A stretch of DNA of 64,000 bases from positions 1 through 64,000 of the forward strand of contig DWXC01000033.1 in the NCBI GenBank assembly GCA_019119395.1, in the 5' to 3' direction. Below the pieces are notes generated by a model that saw only the letters and a list, made by a program, of their open reading frames with translations, was not told the origin of the DNA and ran no database searches. This stretch comes from Candidatus Borkfalkia stercoripullorum. GTDB taxonomy: Bacteria > Bacillota > Clostridia > Christensenellales > Borkfalkiaceae. Position numbers and translations under genes: made by a program. This document shows, one piece after another, positions 7,796 to 16,941 of this stretch; the first letter of the stretch is position 1, and each line of letters opens with the position of its first letter.

Positions 7796-7819
7796 AAATA
7801 AAAAATCAAACGAGGGGTT

Positions 7820-8746
7820 ATGGCGGAAAACATCATCGAGGCGGAGGGCCTGAAAAAGTCTTACGGCGACGTGCAGGCGGTCTGCGGCATCGGTTTTGCG
7901 GTGGAAAAGGGCAGCCTTTTTTCGTTTTTGGGCGTGAACGGCGCGGGTAAAAGCACGACGATCAATATTTTATGTTCGATCTTAAAAAAGGACGAGGGGC
8001 GCGTAAAGATCGCCGGTTACGATCTGGACAAAGAACCCGAAAAGATCAAGCCCCTGCTCGGTATCGTGTTTCAGAACACGGTGCTGGACGATCTTCTCAC
8101 CGTCAGGGACAATCTGACCGTCCGCGCGAGTTTTTACGGGCTCAAAGGCGAGGCGTGGCGGCGCAGGCTCGAAGAGCTGTCACGCCTGTTGGATCTCGGC
8201 GAAATACTCCGCCGCCCCTTCGGCAAACTTTCGGGCGGGCAGAGGCGGCGCGCCGACATCGCGCGCGCCCTCATCCATCGCCCCGCCATCCTCGTGCTCG
8301 ACGAGCCGACGACAGGCCTCGACCCCAAAACGCGGCAGACGGTCTGGAACATCGTGCGCACCCTGCAAAAAGAGGAAGGCATGACGGTGTTCCTTACGAC
8401 GCATTATATGGAAGAGGCGGACGGGTCGGATCGGGTCATCGTCATCGACGGGGGCAGGATCGCCGCGTGCGGCACGCCCGTTTCGCTCAAAAACGAATAT
8501 TCGCGCAGCTGTCTCAAGCTGTACGGGGATGCGGAAGCGCTCTGCGCCGCGCTGCAAAACGCGGGGTATCCCGCCAAGGCGGCGGGCGGCGTATGTTGCG
8601 TGGAAACGGACGAAGCGGAAACCGCGCGCGGGATCCTCGTAAAATTTCCGGAGCTCTGCCGCGACTTCGAGTTCGTGAAGGGCAACATGGACGACGTGTT
8701 CCTCTCCGTTACGGGCAAAAAACTGCAGGGAGGGGACGCGCAATGA
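7820..8746 (+). CDS. ABC-2 exporter ATP-binding protein (DrrA-like)
   Basis: A 308-residue ATPase subunit of an ABC-2 export system. Walker A 'GVNGAGKSTT' (~38-47), Q-loop near 'GIVFQNT', signature 'LSGGQRRRADIA' (~138-149), Walker B 'ILVLDEPTTGLD' (~158-169) and the H-loop 'LTTHYMEEAD' are all present. A ~80-residue C-terminal extension as in DrrA/CcmA-type daunorubicin-resistance proteins follows. The partner permease overlaps by ATGA at 8743-8746. The substrate is unknown: drug, lipid or small peptide are typical for the family. Confidence 0.92.
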   Translation: MAENIIEAEGLKKSYGDVQAVCGIGFAVEKGSLFSFLGVNGAGKSTTINILCSILKKDEGRVKIAGYDLDKEPEKIKPLLGIVFQNTVLDDLLTVRDNLTVRASFYGLKGEAWRRRLEELSRLLDLGEILRRPFGKLSGGQRRRADIARALIHRPAILVLDEPTTGLDPKTRQTVWNIVRTLQKEEGMTVFLTTHYMEEADGSDRVIVIDGGRIAACGTPVSLKNEYSRSCLKLYGDAEALCAALQNAGYPAKAAGGVCCVETDEAETARGILVKFPELCRDFEFVKGNMDDVFLSVTGKKLQGGDAQ

Positions 8747-9648
8747 ATATGCTCCTCTGTATGGTTTCGCGCAATCTGAAAATTTTCCTCAAAGACAAGG
8801 CGAATATATTCTTTTCGCTCCTGTGCCCGCTCATCGTGCTGGCGCTGTACGTTCTCTTTCTGGGGAAGATACAGGTCGACAATCTCAACGCCGCGCTCGC
8901 GGAAACGGGCGTTTCGGGCGCGGAAAGCGCCGTGCAGGCGTTTTGCGACAGTTGGATGCTCGCGGGCGCGCTTTCGAGCGCCTGCATCACCGTGCCGCTG
9001 TGTGCCTGCGGCGTCATGGTTCAGGACAAAAAGAGGGGCATCGCAAACGATATCGCGGCGTCGCCCGTGCCCGCGTGGCTCGCGCCCGCGTCTTACTTTT
9101 TGTCCGTCGCGGCGGCGGGGCTTGTGCTCTGCACGGGCGTCATGCTGCTCGCGTTCGGCTGGCTCGCCGTTTCGGGCAGTTGGTGCCTTTCCGTATCCGA
9201 CGCGTTCGCGGCGGTCGGCGTCATGGTGCTGTCGGTCGTCAGTTCGTCCGCACTTCTGGTCTTTATCGTCGGCTTTTTGAAGTCGGAAGGCGCGTTTACA
9301 GGCGTAAACGTCATTTTGGGCACGGTCGTGGGCTTTCTCATCGGCGCGTACATGCCCCTTTCCATGTTTCCCGCGGGCGTGCAGTACTTTACGGCGTTCA
9401 TTCCCGGCACGCATTCGGCGGGGCTCATGCGCAACATCATCATGGGCGGCGCGCTCGACGAGATCGCCGCGCTCTCTTCTCCCGAGTTTGCCGCGGGGCT
9501 GGCGGAAGAATTTTCCTTCGACCTCAACTTTTTCGGGCGCGCCGTGCCGCCCGCCGTCATGGCGGCGGTGGTCGCGGGGGCGGCGGCGCTGTTTGCGGGG
9601 CTGTTCTTTCTTGTCCGTTTTCTTTCGGCAAAAAAAGGTGTAAAATAA
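8743..9648 (+). CDS. ABC-2 exporter permease
   Basis: A 301-residue membrane subunit with an N-terminal helix (~20-40), a large external loop, then five membrane segments (~85-105, 110-135, 145-170, 180-200, 270-295), the usual ABC2_membrane layout. It contains the 'PLSMFPAGVQYFTAFIPGTH' segment typical of this family. The start at 8743 (MNMLLCM) overlaps the ATPase stop codon and has GGAGGGG 8 nt upstream. It pairs with the ATPase at 7820-8746 as a DrrAB-like exporter. Confidence 0.9.
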   Translation: MNMLLCMVSRNLKIFLKDKANIFFSLLCPLIVLALYVLFLGKIQVDNLNAALAETGVSGAESAVQAFCDSWMLAGALSSACITVPLCACGVMVQDKKRGIANDIAASPVPAWLAPASYFLSVAAAGLVLCTGVMLLAFGWLAVSGSWCLSVSDAFAAVGVMVLSVVSSSALLVFIVGFLKSEGAFTGVNVILGTVVGFLIGAYMPLSMFPAGVQYFTAFIPGTHSAGLMRNIIMGGALDEIAALSSPEFAAGLAEEFSFDLNFFGRAVPPAVMAAVVAGAAALFAGLFFLVRFLSAKKGVK

Positions 9649-9678
9649 GCGTAACGAACCTGAACAAGGAGTAAATAT

Positions 9679-10611
9679 ATGACACACAAAAACATAGCGA
9701 AACTGATCGGCAAAACGCCGCTTCTGGAACTTTGCGGGTACGAAAGGTCGCACGCGGCGTCCGCGAAAATTCTCGCAAAGCTCGAATATTTCAATCCCAC
9801 GGGCAGCGTGAAAGACCGCGCCGCGCTCTACATCGTTGAGGAGGCGGAGCGTTCGGGCAAGCTCAAGGAGGGCACGCTCGTCATCGAACCGACCAGCGGC
9901 AACACGGGAATAGGCCTTGCCGCCATCTGCGCGGTCAAGGGGTATCCGCTCGTATTGACCATGCCCGAAACGATGAGCGTGGAGCGGCGCAAACTGCTCG
10001 CCGCCTTCGGCGCGAAGATCGTGCTCACCGACGGCAAAAAGGGCATGGCGGGCGCGATCGCGCGCGCGGAAGAACTGCACCGGGAAAATGAAAACAGCAT
10101 CATCGCGGGGCAGTTCGTCAACCCCGCAAACGTGCGCGCCCACTATGAAACGACCGGCCCCGAACTCTGGGCGGATACCTGCGGGAAGATCGACTTTCTC
10201 GTCGCGGGCGTCGGCACGGGCGGCACGATCGGCGGCACGGGCAAATTCTTAAAAGAAAAAAATCCCGGCCTCAAAGTCGTCGCGGTCGAGCCGGCCGGCT
10301 CTCCCGTCCTTTCGGGCGGCAAGGCGGGCCCGCACGGCCTGCAGGGCATCGGCGCGGGCTTCGTGCCCGAGATCCTCGACACTTCGCTGATCGACGAGGT
10401 GATCCGCGTGACGGAGGAAGAGGCGTTCGCCGCGTCGCGCGAGATCGCCGTTTCCGACGGTGTTTTCGCGGGCATATCGGCGGGTGCGGCGGTGCATGCG
10501 GCGCGGATGGTCGCTTCCCGCAGGGAAAACGCGGGCAAAACGGTCGCCGTGATCGTCCCCGATACGGGCATGCGCTACCTCTCCACCGACCTTTTCGGCG
10601 CGGGGCAATGA
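9679..10611 (+). CDS. cysK: Cysteine synthase A (O-acetylserine sulfhydrylase)
   Basis: A 310-residue PLP enzyme that makes cysteine from O-acetylserine and sulfide. The PLP lysine is K45 in 'NPTGSVKDRAA'. The substrate loop 'TSGNTG' lies at ~73-78 and the phosphate-binding 'GTGGTIGGTG' at ~176-185. Length and the C-terminal 'PDTGMRYLSTDLF' are normal for CysK. It is preceded by AAGGAG and lies 30 nt after the ABC permease, probably in the same transcript. Its partner cysE is at 16942-17760. Confidence 0.95.
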   Translation: MTHKNIAKLIGKTPLLELCGYERSHAASAKILAKLEYFNPTGSVKDRAALYIVEEAERSGKLKEGTLVIEPTSGNTGIGLAAICAVKGYPLVLTMPETMSVERRKLLAAFGAKIVLTDGKKGMAGAIARAEELHRENENSIIAGQFVNPANVRAHYETTGPELWADTCGKIDFLVAGVGTGGTIGGTGKFLKEKNPGLKVVAVEPAGSPVLSGGKAGPHGLQGIGAGFVPEILDTSLIDEVIRVTEEEAFAASREIAVSDGVFAGISAGAAVHAARMVASRRENAGKTVAVIVPDTGMRYLSTDLFGAGQ

Positions 10612-11243
10612 GCGCGAGGGGAGAAGCGCGCGCGGCCGCGCGCGCCGAAAAACAGGCGCAAAGGCTCGCCGCGTTCGAACAAAACTGCGCGGCGCTCTGC
10701 GGCGCGGGGTATGCAATGCGCGACAAAACGGTCTCCGTGCGGCGCGCGAATTGGCTGGGCTTTTTGTGCGGCGTGCCCCTTGCGGCGGCGTTTTTTGCCG
10801 CCATGTGGCTTCTTCCGTACAGGCGTTTTGCGCTCACGGGCGTCTTTTTGGCGGATATACCCCTGTTTTTCATTTTGTTTGCAGTCAGCATCCCCGTGCA
10901 CGAATGCCTGCACGCGCTCTTTTGGGCGGCGGCGAACAGGTCTTTTTCGGGCATTTCTTTCGGCGTTTCGAACGCCACGCCCTATTGTGCGTGCGGCTGT
11001 CCCATGGGCAGGGGCGCCTATCTTTTCGGCACGCTCGCGCCTTTGGTTTTTCTCGGCGTGCTTCCGTGCGTTTTGGGACTGTGCTTTTGCAATATGTTCG
11101 CGGCTCTGTTCGGGGTGTGCGGCATATTGTGCGCGGGCGGCGATATCCTCATATCGTGCAGGGCGGTTTTCTGCCGCGCGGTAAAACTGCTGGACCACCC
11201 CGAACGCTGCGGCTTTTTCGCCTTTTACAAGGCAAAGGAATGA
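10608..11243 (+). CDS. DUF3267-like membrane zinc peptidase-type protein
   Basis: A 211-residue integral membrane protein with about five membrane segments. The motif 'IPVHECLHALFW' (~98-109) is an HExxH-like zinc site (H-E-C-L-H), as in DUF3267 and related M50-like proteins. Whether it is a real protease is unknown. Its ATG overlaps the cysK stop (10608-10611), so the two are translationally coupled. The N-terminal 35 residues are a charged Ala/Arg/Lys helix. A very Cys-rich C-terminal half (for example 'PYCACGCPMG') is unusual. Confidence 0.7.
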   Translation: MSARGEARAAARAEKQAQRLAAFEQNCAALCGAGYAMRDKTVSVRRANWLGFLCGVPLAAAFFAAMWLLPYRRFALTGVFLADIPLFFILFAVSIPVHECLHALFWAAANRSFSGISFGVSNATPYCACGCPMGRGAYLFGTLAPLVFLGVLPCVLGLCFCNMFAALFGVCGILCAGGDILISCRAVFCRAVKLLDHPERCGFFAFYKAKE

Positions 11244-11337
11244 GTCCTGACGGGCGACGAACGGCGGGAGGATCTGGCGGGGCAGCCGCCGCGGCGGATA
11301 AATAAAGCGGATAGATAAAAACGAAATACATAAAAGA

Positions 11338-11371
11338 GCGCGCGGCGCGGGAATGTTCCCGCGCCGCGCGC
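11338..11371. terminator. Convergent terminator hairpin
   Basis: A 16-bp GC-rich stem (11338-11353 with 11356-11371) between the convergent genes ending at 11243 (+) and 11396 (-). The T-run after it is short. Confidence 0.65.
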
Positions 11372-11395
11372 GTTGCCGTTTTCAGTTTTGTACCG

Positions 11396-12154
11396 TCAGA
11401 TGACGACGATGTTTTTTTCTTCGAATTTTTCCTTCACGCTCAGGGGGAAATTGTCGTCCGTGATCAGAACGTCGATGTCCTCGGGCGTTGCGAAGGTATA
11501 GGGCATGATCTTGCCGATCTTGGATGTGTCCAGCATCATATAAACCATTTTCGCGCGGCCGAGAATAAATTTCAAAAGGTCGGACTCCACCTGCGAAATG
11601 CAGGAAAACCCCTGCTCGAAAGAAAAGGCCGATGCCGAAATGATGGCGAGCTCAAAGTTCGTGTTTTCCAAAAACACCTTGGTGTAAGGAGACGCCGTGG
11701 AGAGGTTCTCTTTGATGAGCGCCCCGCCCACGAGCACCACTTCGGGCTGTTTTTTGTGCGCAAGCTCTTCCGCCACGGCGATGCCGTTTGTAAAAATGTG
11801 GCAGGGCTGGTCGGGGATCTCCTTGGCAAGGTAGAGCGCCGTCGTGCCGCCGTCCAAAAACAGGCTCACCCCTTCGTCGATGAGGGAGACCGCCTTTTTC
11901 GCGATCACCTTTTTCGCGTCCGTGTTGATCGTAGACTTCTGCGCATACGCTTCGCCCGAACGCTTCTGCACTTCCAGTACGGACATGGCGCCGCCGCGCA
12001 CGCGGATGACTTTGTTCTGCTGTTCCAACTCCATGAGGTCGCGCCGAAGTGTCATTTCTGAAACGCCGGGGAATTGTTCGGTAAGCTCTTCCAGCGTCAT
12101 TTTTCCGTTTTTTTCGATGAGAAGCGCGATCTCTTCGATTCTTGTGCGTTTGAT
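11396..12154 (-). CDS. DeoR-family transcription regulator, ATC start likely
   Basis: A DeoR-type repressor of sugar metabolism: N-terminal winged helix (recognition part 'VSEMTLRRDLMELEQ') and a C-terminal DeoRC effector domain ('LFLDGGTTALYLA', 'VVLVGGALIKE'), which senses a phosphosugar. The first ATG (12100) would remove helix 1 of the HTH. In frame upstream, residues IKRTRIEEIALLIEKNGK fit the family start perfectly, but the only codons before an in-frame TGA (12163-12161) are GCG, GTT and ATC. ATC at 12154-12152 sits 6 nt after AGGAAGGTGA, so I take it as a non-canonical start (252 residues). The target genes are not obvious; DeoR proteins usually control adjacent sugar operons, absent here. 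Confidence 0.8.
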   Translation of the reverse strand: MKRTRIEEIALLIEKNGKMTLEELTEQFPGVSEMTLRRDLMELEQQNKVIRVRGGAMSVLEVQKRSGEAYAQKSTINTDAKKVIAKKAVSLIDEGVSLFLDGGTTALYLAKEIPDQPCHIFTNGIAVAEELAHKKQPEVVLVGGALIKENLSTASPYTKVFLENTNFELAIISASAFSFEQGFSCISQVESDLLKFILGRAKMVYMMLDTSKIGKIMPYTFATPEDIDVLITDDNFPLSVKEKFEEKNIVVI

Positions 12155-12194
12155 AACCGCTCACCTTCCTTTTTCATTACTTGTTTTCGGCAGA

Positions 12195-12223
12195 ATTATA
12201 ACATATTTTCAGGAATTAGGCAA
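12195..12223 (-). promoter_or_regulatory. Promoter of the DeoR gene
   Basis: On the minus strand: TTGCCT (12223-12218), 17-nt spacer, TATAAT (12200-12195). Confidence 0.6.
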
Positions 12224-12292
12224 CAAAATAAACAAATAATGTGAAAATTTTTCAAAAAATCAAAAAAATATTTTTTAGCGACAAAGAAAACT

Positions 12293-12320
12293 TTGCTATT
12301 TTTCCGAAATATAGTATAAT
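12293..12320 (+). promoter_or_regulatory. Promoter of the gene at 12342
   Basis: TTGCTA (12293-12298), 16-nt spacer, TATAAT (12315-12320). Divergent from the DeoR promoter, with about 70 nt between them. Confidence 0.6.
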
Positions 12321-12341
12321 AGGTGCAAACACTATAAAGGT

Positions 12342-12992
12342 ATGATTATGGAAGAAATGCAAACGAGCGGACAAGACAGCTTCATCCACGACCTCGACGA
12401 TTATTTTTCCAAAAAATTTTCCGATTTCGAGATGATCAGCGCCGTGCCTTCATACGAGTCGGTCACCGTCTCGATGATCTTAAAAAACAGGAACCGCATC
12501 GAAGAGGGGGAGTACGCCGCGAACGAAATGCGCAAGATCTCCTACCAGCCCGACCCCGCGAAAGTGCTTGCGGAAATCAAGGAAAGGTATGTTGACAATA
12601 CCTTTACGTTCAGTTTCCGCCCCGCGCCGTTCAAGGGGCGCATTGCCGCGCTGTTCGGCGGCGGCACTACGGGCAAATATATCGCAAAGCTCATCCGCAA
12701 CTACGGGGCGGAGCCCGAAACCATGTGGGAGAAACTCGGCCTTGCCCAAAAAGACTGGAAGGCGATCCTCCGCGGCTTTTTTATCCCCGAAAAGACGCTC
12801 GTCTATAAACTGACGCTTCTTCTGGGGCTTTCGCAGAGCGACAATTTCGAACTGATGAAGGAGTGCGGCTGTTATTACGATTTCGCCGACGCGCGCGACG
12901 TGGTCGTGCGTTACCTCGTCGATTACCGCATTTACAACCGCGACATGATAGACAAGGCCTTCGACGAATACCGCATCCGCAGGATACTGTAA
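12342..12992 (+). CDS. Hypothetical protein, HTH-like C-terminus
   Basis: A 216-residue soluble protein. The N-terminal ~110 residues are helical and charged. The C-terminal ~95 ('MWEKLGLAQKDWKAILRGFFIPEKTLVYKLTLLLGLSQ...' region) look like a Cro/XRE-like helical module seen in several Clostridia proteins of unknown role. It ends in a basic tail (YRIRRIL). The start could be 12342 or the ATG two codons later at 12348. It has its own promoter and precedes the Sel1 gene by 40 nt, so both may be co-transcribed. I do not recognise a named family. Confidence 0.6.
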   Translation: MIMEEMQTSGQDSFIHDLDDYFSKKFSDFEMISAVPSYESVTVSMILKNRNRIEEGEYAANEMRKISYQPDPAKVLAEIKERYVDNTFTFSFRPAPFKGRIAALFGGGTTGKYIAKLIRNYGAEPETMWEKLGLAQKDWKAILRGFFIPEKTLVYKLTLLLGLSQSDNFELMKECGCYYDFADARDVVVRYLVDYRIYNRDMIDKAFDEYRIRRIL

Positions 12993-13032
12993 CAAAATCC
13001 GCCCTTCGGGGCATACAATTCAGGGAGAGAAT

Positions 13033-16000
13033 ATGGGAAACAAGACTAATGAAAAGAGTTCGTCCGCCGAATTCCGCCTTATTTTGGAAAAGGCGGAAAA
13101 GGGCGACGCCGCCGCGCAAAACACGCTTGGCGAATATTATCGGTCGGGCAAGGGAGTGGATGCGGACTTGTCCAAGGCGGTCAAATGGTTTAAAAAGGCG
13201 GCAAAACAAGGTAACGCAGCGGCGCAGTATAACCTCGGGCATTATTACGATATAGGATATCCGGTTCGCAGGGATAATGCGAAGGCGGCCAAGTTGTATA
13301 AACTTGCCGCCGGGCAGGGACATCCGCGGGCACAAACCGAAACTGCAAAATGTTATTATTTCGGCAGAGGCGTTTCAAGGAACTACGAGGAAGCCGTAAA
13401 ATGGTATCTGAAAGCCGCTGCCGCGGAAGAAGTCGCGGCGCAGTTCAGCCTTGCCGAATGTTATGAATACGGCAAGGGCGTTGCCAAAGACCTCGTCGCG
13501 GCGATAAAATGGTATACGAGAGCGGCAGAAAACGGCGGGGTAATGGCGCGGGAGCACCTCGGTTACTGTTACGAATACGGCAGGGGCGTCGCCCAAGACA
13601 TTGCCGAGGCGGTAAAGTGGTATAAACTCGCCGCCGAGCAGGGCAGCGTTTTTGCGCAGGAAGGGCTTTCGCGGTGTCTCTCCCGTCAGACGGCGGAACA
13701 AGGGGCGGCGAAGGAAGCACGGCGCGCACAGGCGGATGGTACGAAAGCCGCGGCGCAGGCGGCGGGCGCGCGTAAAACGGGGCAAAAAACAGCCCCTGCG
13801 GCGCAATCGGCTTCTGTTCCCGCGCCGAAAACGCCCGCCCCCGCTCCGCGAACGGAAACACCCGCCGTAATCGAAAAGTCTGACCCTTCCGTTTCGCCTG
13901 CAAAGCCGGCGGAAAAAAAGCCCGTATCCGCAGAACTCCGCCTTATTTTGGAAAAGGCGGAAAAGGGCGACGTTTCCGCGCAGCGCGCGGCGGGGCTTGC
14001 CTACGACTTCGGCAACGGAACGGAGCAGGACTATGCCGAGGCTTTCAAATGGTACAAAGCCGCGGCGTGGCAGGGCGATGCGGAAGCCGCATGGCGGCTC
14101 GGGTATTTTTATGAGCACGGGCAGGGCGTCGAGGCCGATCTTTTCGAGGCGGCCGAGTGGTACCGCCTTTCCGCAAAGCGGGGCAACGAAACGGGCGCGC
14201 AAATGCTCTCCGCGGCGGAAGCGCTGCTCCCTTCGCAGAGTTACGCGCAGATCTTAAAAGCCGCGCAAAAGGGTATCGCTGCCGCCGAGCGCGCGGCGGG
14301 GCTTGCCTACGACTTCGGCAACGGAACGGAGCAGGACTATGCCGAGGCTTTCAAATGGTACAAAGCCGCGGCGTGGCAGGGCGATGCGGAAGCCGAGTGG
14401 CGGCTCGGGTATTTTTATCGTTACGGGCAGGGCGTCGAAAAGGACGTCGCAAAAGCCGCCGAATGGTTCGAACGCTCCGTTCGGAACGGGTGCGGATACG
14501 CGAAGGAACTTCTCGCCGAGGCGGAGAGCGCCCTTGCCGAAGAGACCGAGCAGCTCCTCATCAAGGCCTCCGCGGGCGATGGCGAGGCGCAATATAAATT
14601 GGGATGCCGTTATTCTTACGGGAAGGGCGCAGCGAAAAATCTCGCCGCCGCATTCCGTTGGTTCAAGGCGTCCGCCGAACAGGGCAACGCCTTCGGGCAG
14701 AATGCGCTTGGCGTTTGTTACAATATGGGCGAAGGCGTGCAAGAGGATAAAGCCGAGGCGGTCAAATGGTACAGGGCAGCCGCCGAACAGGGCTGTCCCC
14801 CGGCACAGCGCAATCTCGGTCTTTGCTATGAATACGGCGAAGGTGTTGCGCAAGACAGAACTCTGGGAGTCAGGTGGTATAAACGCGCCGCCGAACAGGG
14901 ATATCCATTGGCACAGCGCAATCTCGGCGTTTGCTATGAAAGGGGCGAAGGCGTTGCGCAAGACTATGCCGAAGCCGTAAAATGGTACAAACTCGCCGCC
15001 GAACAGGGAGATACCGTCGCGCAGTACAACCTCGGCAATTGTTACAACAACGGCCGGGGCGTAACGAAAAGCTATGCCGAAGCGTTCAAATGGTACAGGG
15101 CAGCTGCCGAACAGGGGAATGCGAACGCGCAACTTAACCTCGGGTATTGCTATTACAAGGGCGAAGGCGTTGCGCAAGACAAAACCGATGCCGTCAAATG
15201 GTTCAGGGTCGCTGCCGAACAGGGGAATGCGAACGCGCAATACAACCTCGGCATTTGCTATGACAACGGCTGGGGCGTAGTCAAAAGCCAAGCCGAAGCG
15301 TTCAAGTGGTACAGAAGATCCGCCGAACAAGGGGATGCAGACGCGCAATTCAATCTCGGCAACTGTTACAAAAATGGTTGGGGAGTTGTCAAAGACCTTG
15401 CCGAAGCGTTCAAATGGTACAAAGTCTCTGCCGAACAGGGCAATGCGGATGCGCAACTTAACCTCGGGTATTGCTATGAAAAGGGCGATGGCGTAGCGCA
15501 AAGTTGGGCGAATGCGGTCAAGTGGTATAAAGTCTCTGCCGAACAGGGCAATGCAATCGCGCAGTACAACCTCGGCAATTGTTACAACAACGGCTGGGGC
15601 GTAACGAAAAACTATGCCGAAGCGGTCAAATGGTACAAAAAATCCGCCGAACAAGGACATGCGAGCGCGCAAAACAACCTCGGGTATTGCTATAAAAAGG
15701 GCGAAGGCGTTGCGCAAGACAAAACCGAAGCCGTAAAATGGTACAAGGCAGCTGCCGAACAAGGGGATGCAGACGCGCAATTCAATCTCGGCAACTGTTA
15801 CAAAAACGGTTGGGGAGTTGCCAAAGACCTTGCCGAAGCTGTAAAATGGTACAAGGCTGCTGCCGAACAGGGGAATGCGAACGCGCAATACAACCTCGGC
15901 AATTGTTACAACAACGGCTGGGGCGTAGTCAAAAGCCAAGCCGAAGCGTTCAAGTGGTACAAGGCAGCTGCCGAACAAGGGGATGCAGACGCGCAACTTA

Positions 16001-16899
16001 ACCTCGGAATTTGCTATAAAAATGGAGAAGGCGTAGCGCAAAGCTGGGCGGAAGCGTTCAAGTGGTATAAAAAATCTGCCGAACAGGGAAATGCCGCCGC
16101 ACAGTGCAATCTCGGGTATTGCTATGACAAGGGCGAAGGCGTTGCGCAAGACAAAACCGAAGCCGTAAAATGGTACAAACTCGCTGCCGAACAGGGAGAT
16201 GCCGCCGCGCAATACAACCTTGGGCTTTGCTACGAAAAGGGCGAGGGTGTTGCGAAAAGCCATGTCGAAGCGTTTAAATGGTATAAAAAATCCGCCGAAC
16301 AGGGCAATGCGGTCGCGCAATACAACCTCGGGCTTTGCTATGACAACGGCTGGGGCGTAGTCAAAAGCCAAGCGGAAGCGGTCAAGTGGTATCAAAGATC
16401 CGCCGAACAGGGAAACGCCGCCGCACAGTGCAATCTCGGGTATTGCTATGAAAAGGGCGAAGGCGTAATCAAAAGCCAAACCGAAGCGGTCAAGTGGTAC
16501 AAAAGATCCGCCGAACAAGGGGATGCAGACGCGCAATTCAATCTCGGCGTTTGCTATGAAAAGGGCGAGGGTGTTGCGAAAAGCCATGTAGAGGCGTTCA
16601 AATGGTATAAAGCAGCCGCCGGGAAGGGGGTTGCGAACGCGCAATGTAAACTCGGCTATTTCTATGGTAAAGGTTTAGGCGTAATCAAGAACAACGCCGA
16701 AGCGGTCAAATGGTACAAAGCGGCTGCCGAACAGGGGTATGCGACGGCGCAGTATAACCTCGGCAGTTGTTACAACAACGGCTGGGGTGTAACGAAAAAC
16801 TATGCCGAAGCGGTCAAATGGTATCAGAAAGCAGCCCGCGGCGACGACGCGGAGATACGCCGCAAAGCGGAGGACGCGCTCAAAAGCCTGCGGCGCTGA
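13033..16899 (+). CDS. Giant Sel1-repeat (SLR/TPR-like) protein
   Basis: A 1288-residue protein made of about 30 Sel1-like repeats of ~36 residues (pattern A-x-Y-N-L-G-x-C-Y-x-x-G-x-G-V then A-x-K-W-Y-x-x-A-A-E-Q-G). Six repeats (~residues 15-215) are followed by an Ala/Pro-rich linker (~220-295), a diverged block (~300-510) and a long regular array (~520-1285). No signal peptide or membrane segment is seen, so it is probably cytoplasmic and scaffolds protein complexes. Start: ATG 13033 after AGGGAGAG. DNA-level units of 108 bp are nearly identical, so expansion by recombination is likely and copy number may vary. Confidence 0.85.
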   Translation: MGNKTNEKSSSAEFRLILEKAEKGDAAAQNTLGEYYRSGKGVDADLSKAVKWFKKAAKQGNAAAQYNLGHYYDIGYPVRRDNAKAAKLYKLAAGQGHPRAQTETAKCYYFGRGVSRNYEEAVKWYLKAAAAEEVAAQFSLAECYEYGKGVAKDLVAAIKWYTRAAENGGVMAREHLGYCYEYGRGVAQDIAEAVKWYKLAAEQGSVFAQEGLSRCLSRQTAEQGAAKEARRAQADGTKAAAQAAGARKTGQKTAPAAQSASVPAPKTPAPAPRTETPAVIEKSDPSVSPAKPAEKKPVSAELRLILEKAEKGDVSAQRAAGLAYDFGNGTEQDYAEAFKWYKAAAWQGDAEAAWRLGYFYEHGQGVEADLFEAAEWYRLSAKRGNETGAQMLSAAEALLPSQSYAQILKAAQKGIAAAERAAGLAYDFGNGTEQDYAEAFKWYKAAAWQGDAEAEWRLGYFYRYGQGVEKDVAKAAEWFERSVRNGCGYAKELLAEAESALAEETEQLLIKASAGDGEAQYKLGCRYSYGKGAAKNLAAAFRWFKASAEQGNAFGQNALGVCYNMGEGVQEDKAEAVKWYRAAAEQGCPPAQRNLGLCYEYGEGVAQDRTLGVRWYKRAAEQGYPLAQRNLGVCYERGEGVAQDYAEAVKWYKLAAEQGDTVAQYNLGNCYNNGRGVTKSYAEAFKWYRAAAEQGNANAQLNLGYCYYKGEGVAQDKTDAVKWFRVAAEQGNANAQYNLGICYDNGWGVVKSQAEAFKWYRRSAEQGDADAQFNLGNCYKNGWGVVKDLAEAFKWYKVSAEQGNADAQLNLGYCYEKGDGVAQSWANAVKWYKVSAEQGNAIAQYNLGNCYNNGWGVTKNYAEAVKWYKKSAEQGHASAQNNLGYCYKKGEGVAQDKTEAVKWYKAAAEQGDADAQFNLGNCYKNGWGVAKDLAEAVKWYKAAAEQGNANAQYNLGNCYNNGWGVVKSQAEAFKWYKAAAEQGDADAQLNLGICYKNGEGVAQSWAEAFKWYKKSAEQGNAAAQCNLGYCYDKGEGVAQDKTEAVKWYKLAAEQGDAAAQYNLGLCYEKGEGVAKSHVEAFKWYKKSAEQGNAVAQYNLGLCYDNGWGVVKSQAEAVKWYQRSAEQGNAAAQCNLGYCYEKGEGVIKSQTEAVKWYKRSAEQGDADAQFNLGVCYEKGEGVAKSHVEAFKWYKAAAGKGVANAQCKLGYFYGKGLGVIKNNAEAVKWYKAAAEQGYATAQYNLGSCYNNGWGVTKNYAEAVKWYQKAARGDDAEIRRKAEDALKSLRR
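14590..16845 (+). repeat. 108-bp coding tandem array within the Sel1 gene
   Basis: About 21 consecutive 108-bp units with high DNA identity, each containing variants of 'ctcggcaattgttacaacaa' and 'gccgaacagggcaatgc'. Two further identical ~100-bp segments occur earlier, around 13995-14090 and 14300-14395. Unit phase matches the 36-residue Sel1 period. Confidence 0.8.
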
Positions 16900-16941
16900 A
16901 AGGGCGCAAACGGGCGCTCGCGGCAAAATAAGGAGAATGAT

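Noticed and set aside
8404-10143. Long minus-strand ORF across the ABC exporter and cysK
   Set aside because: Shadow of GC-rich genes on the + strand that have complete, motif-supported proteins.
14254-16644. Very long antisense ORF (796 codons) opposite the Sel1 gene
   Set aside because: It mirrors the 108-bp repeat units of the real gene, lacks a ribosome-binding site and has no recognisable domain; repeats without stops on one strand create it.
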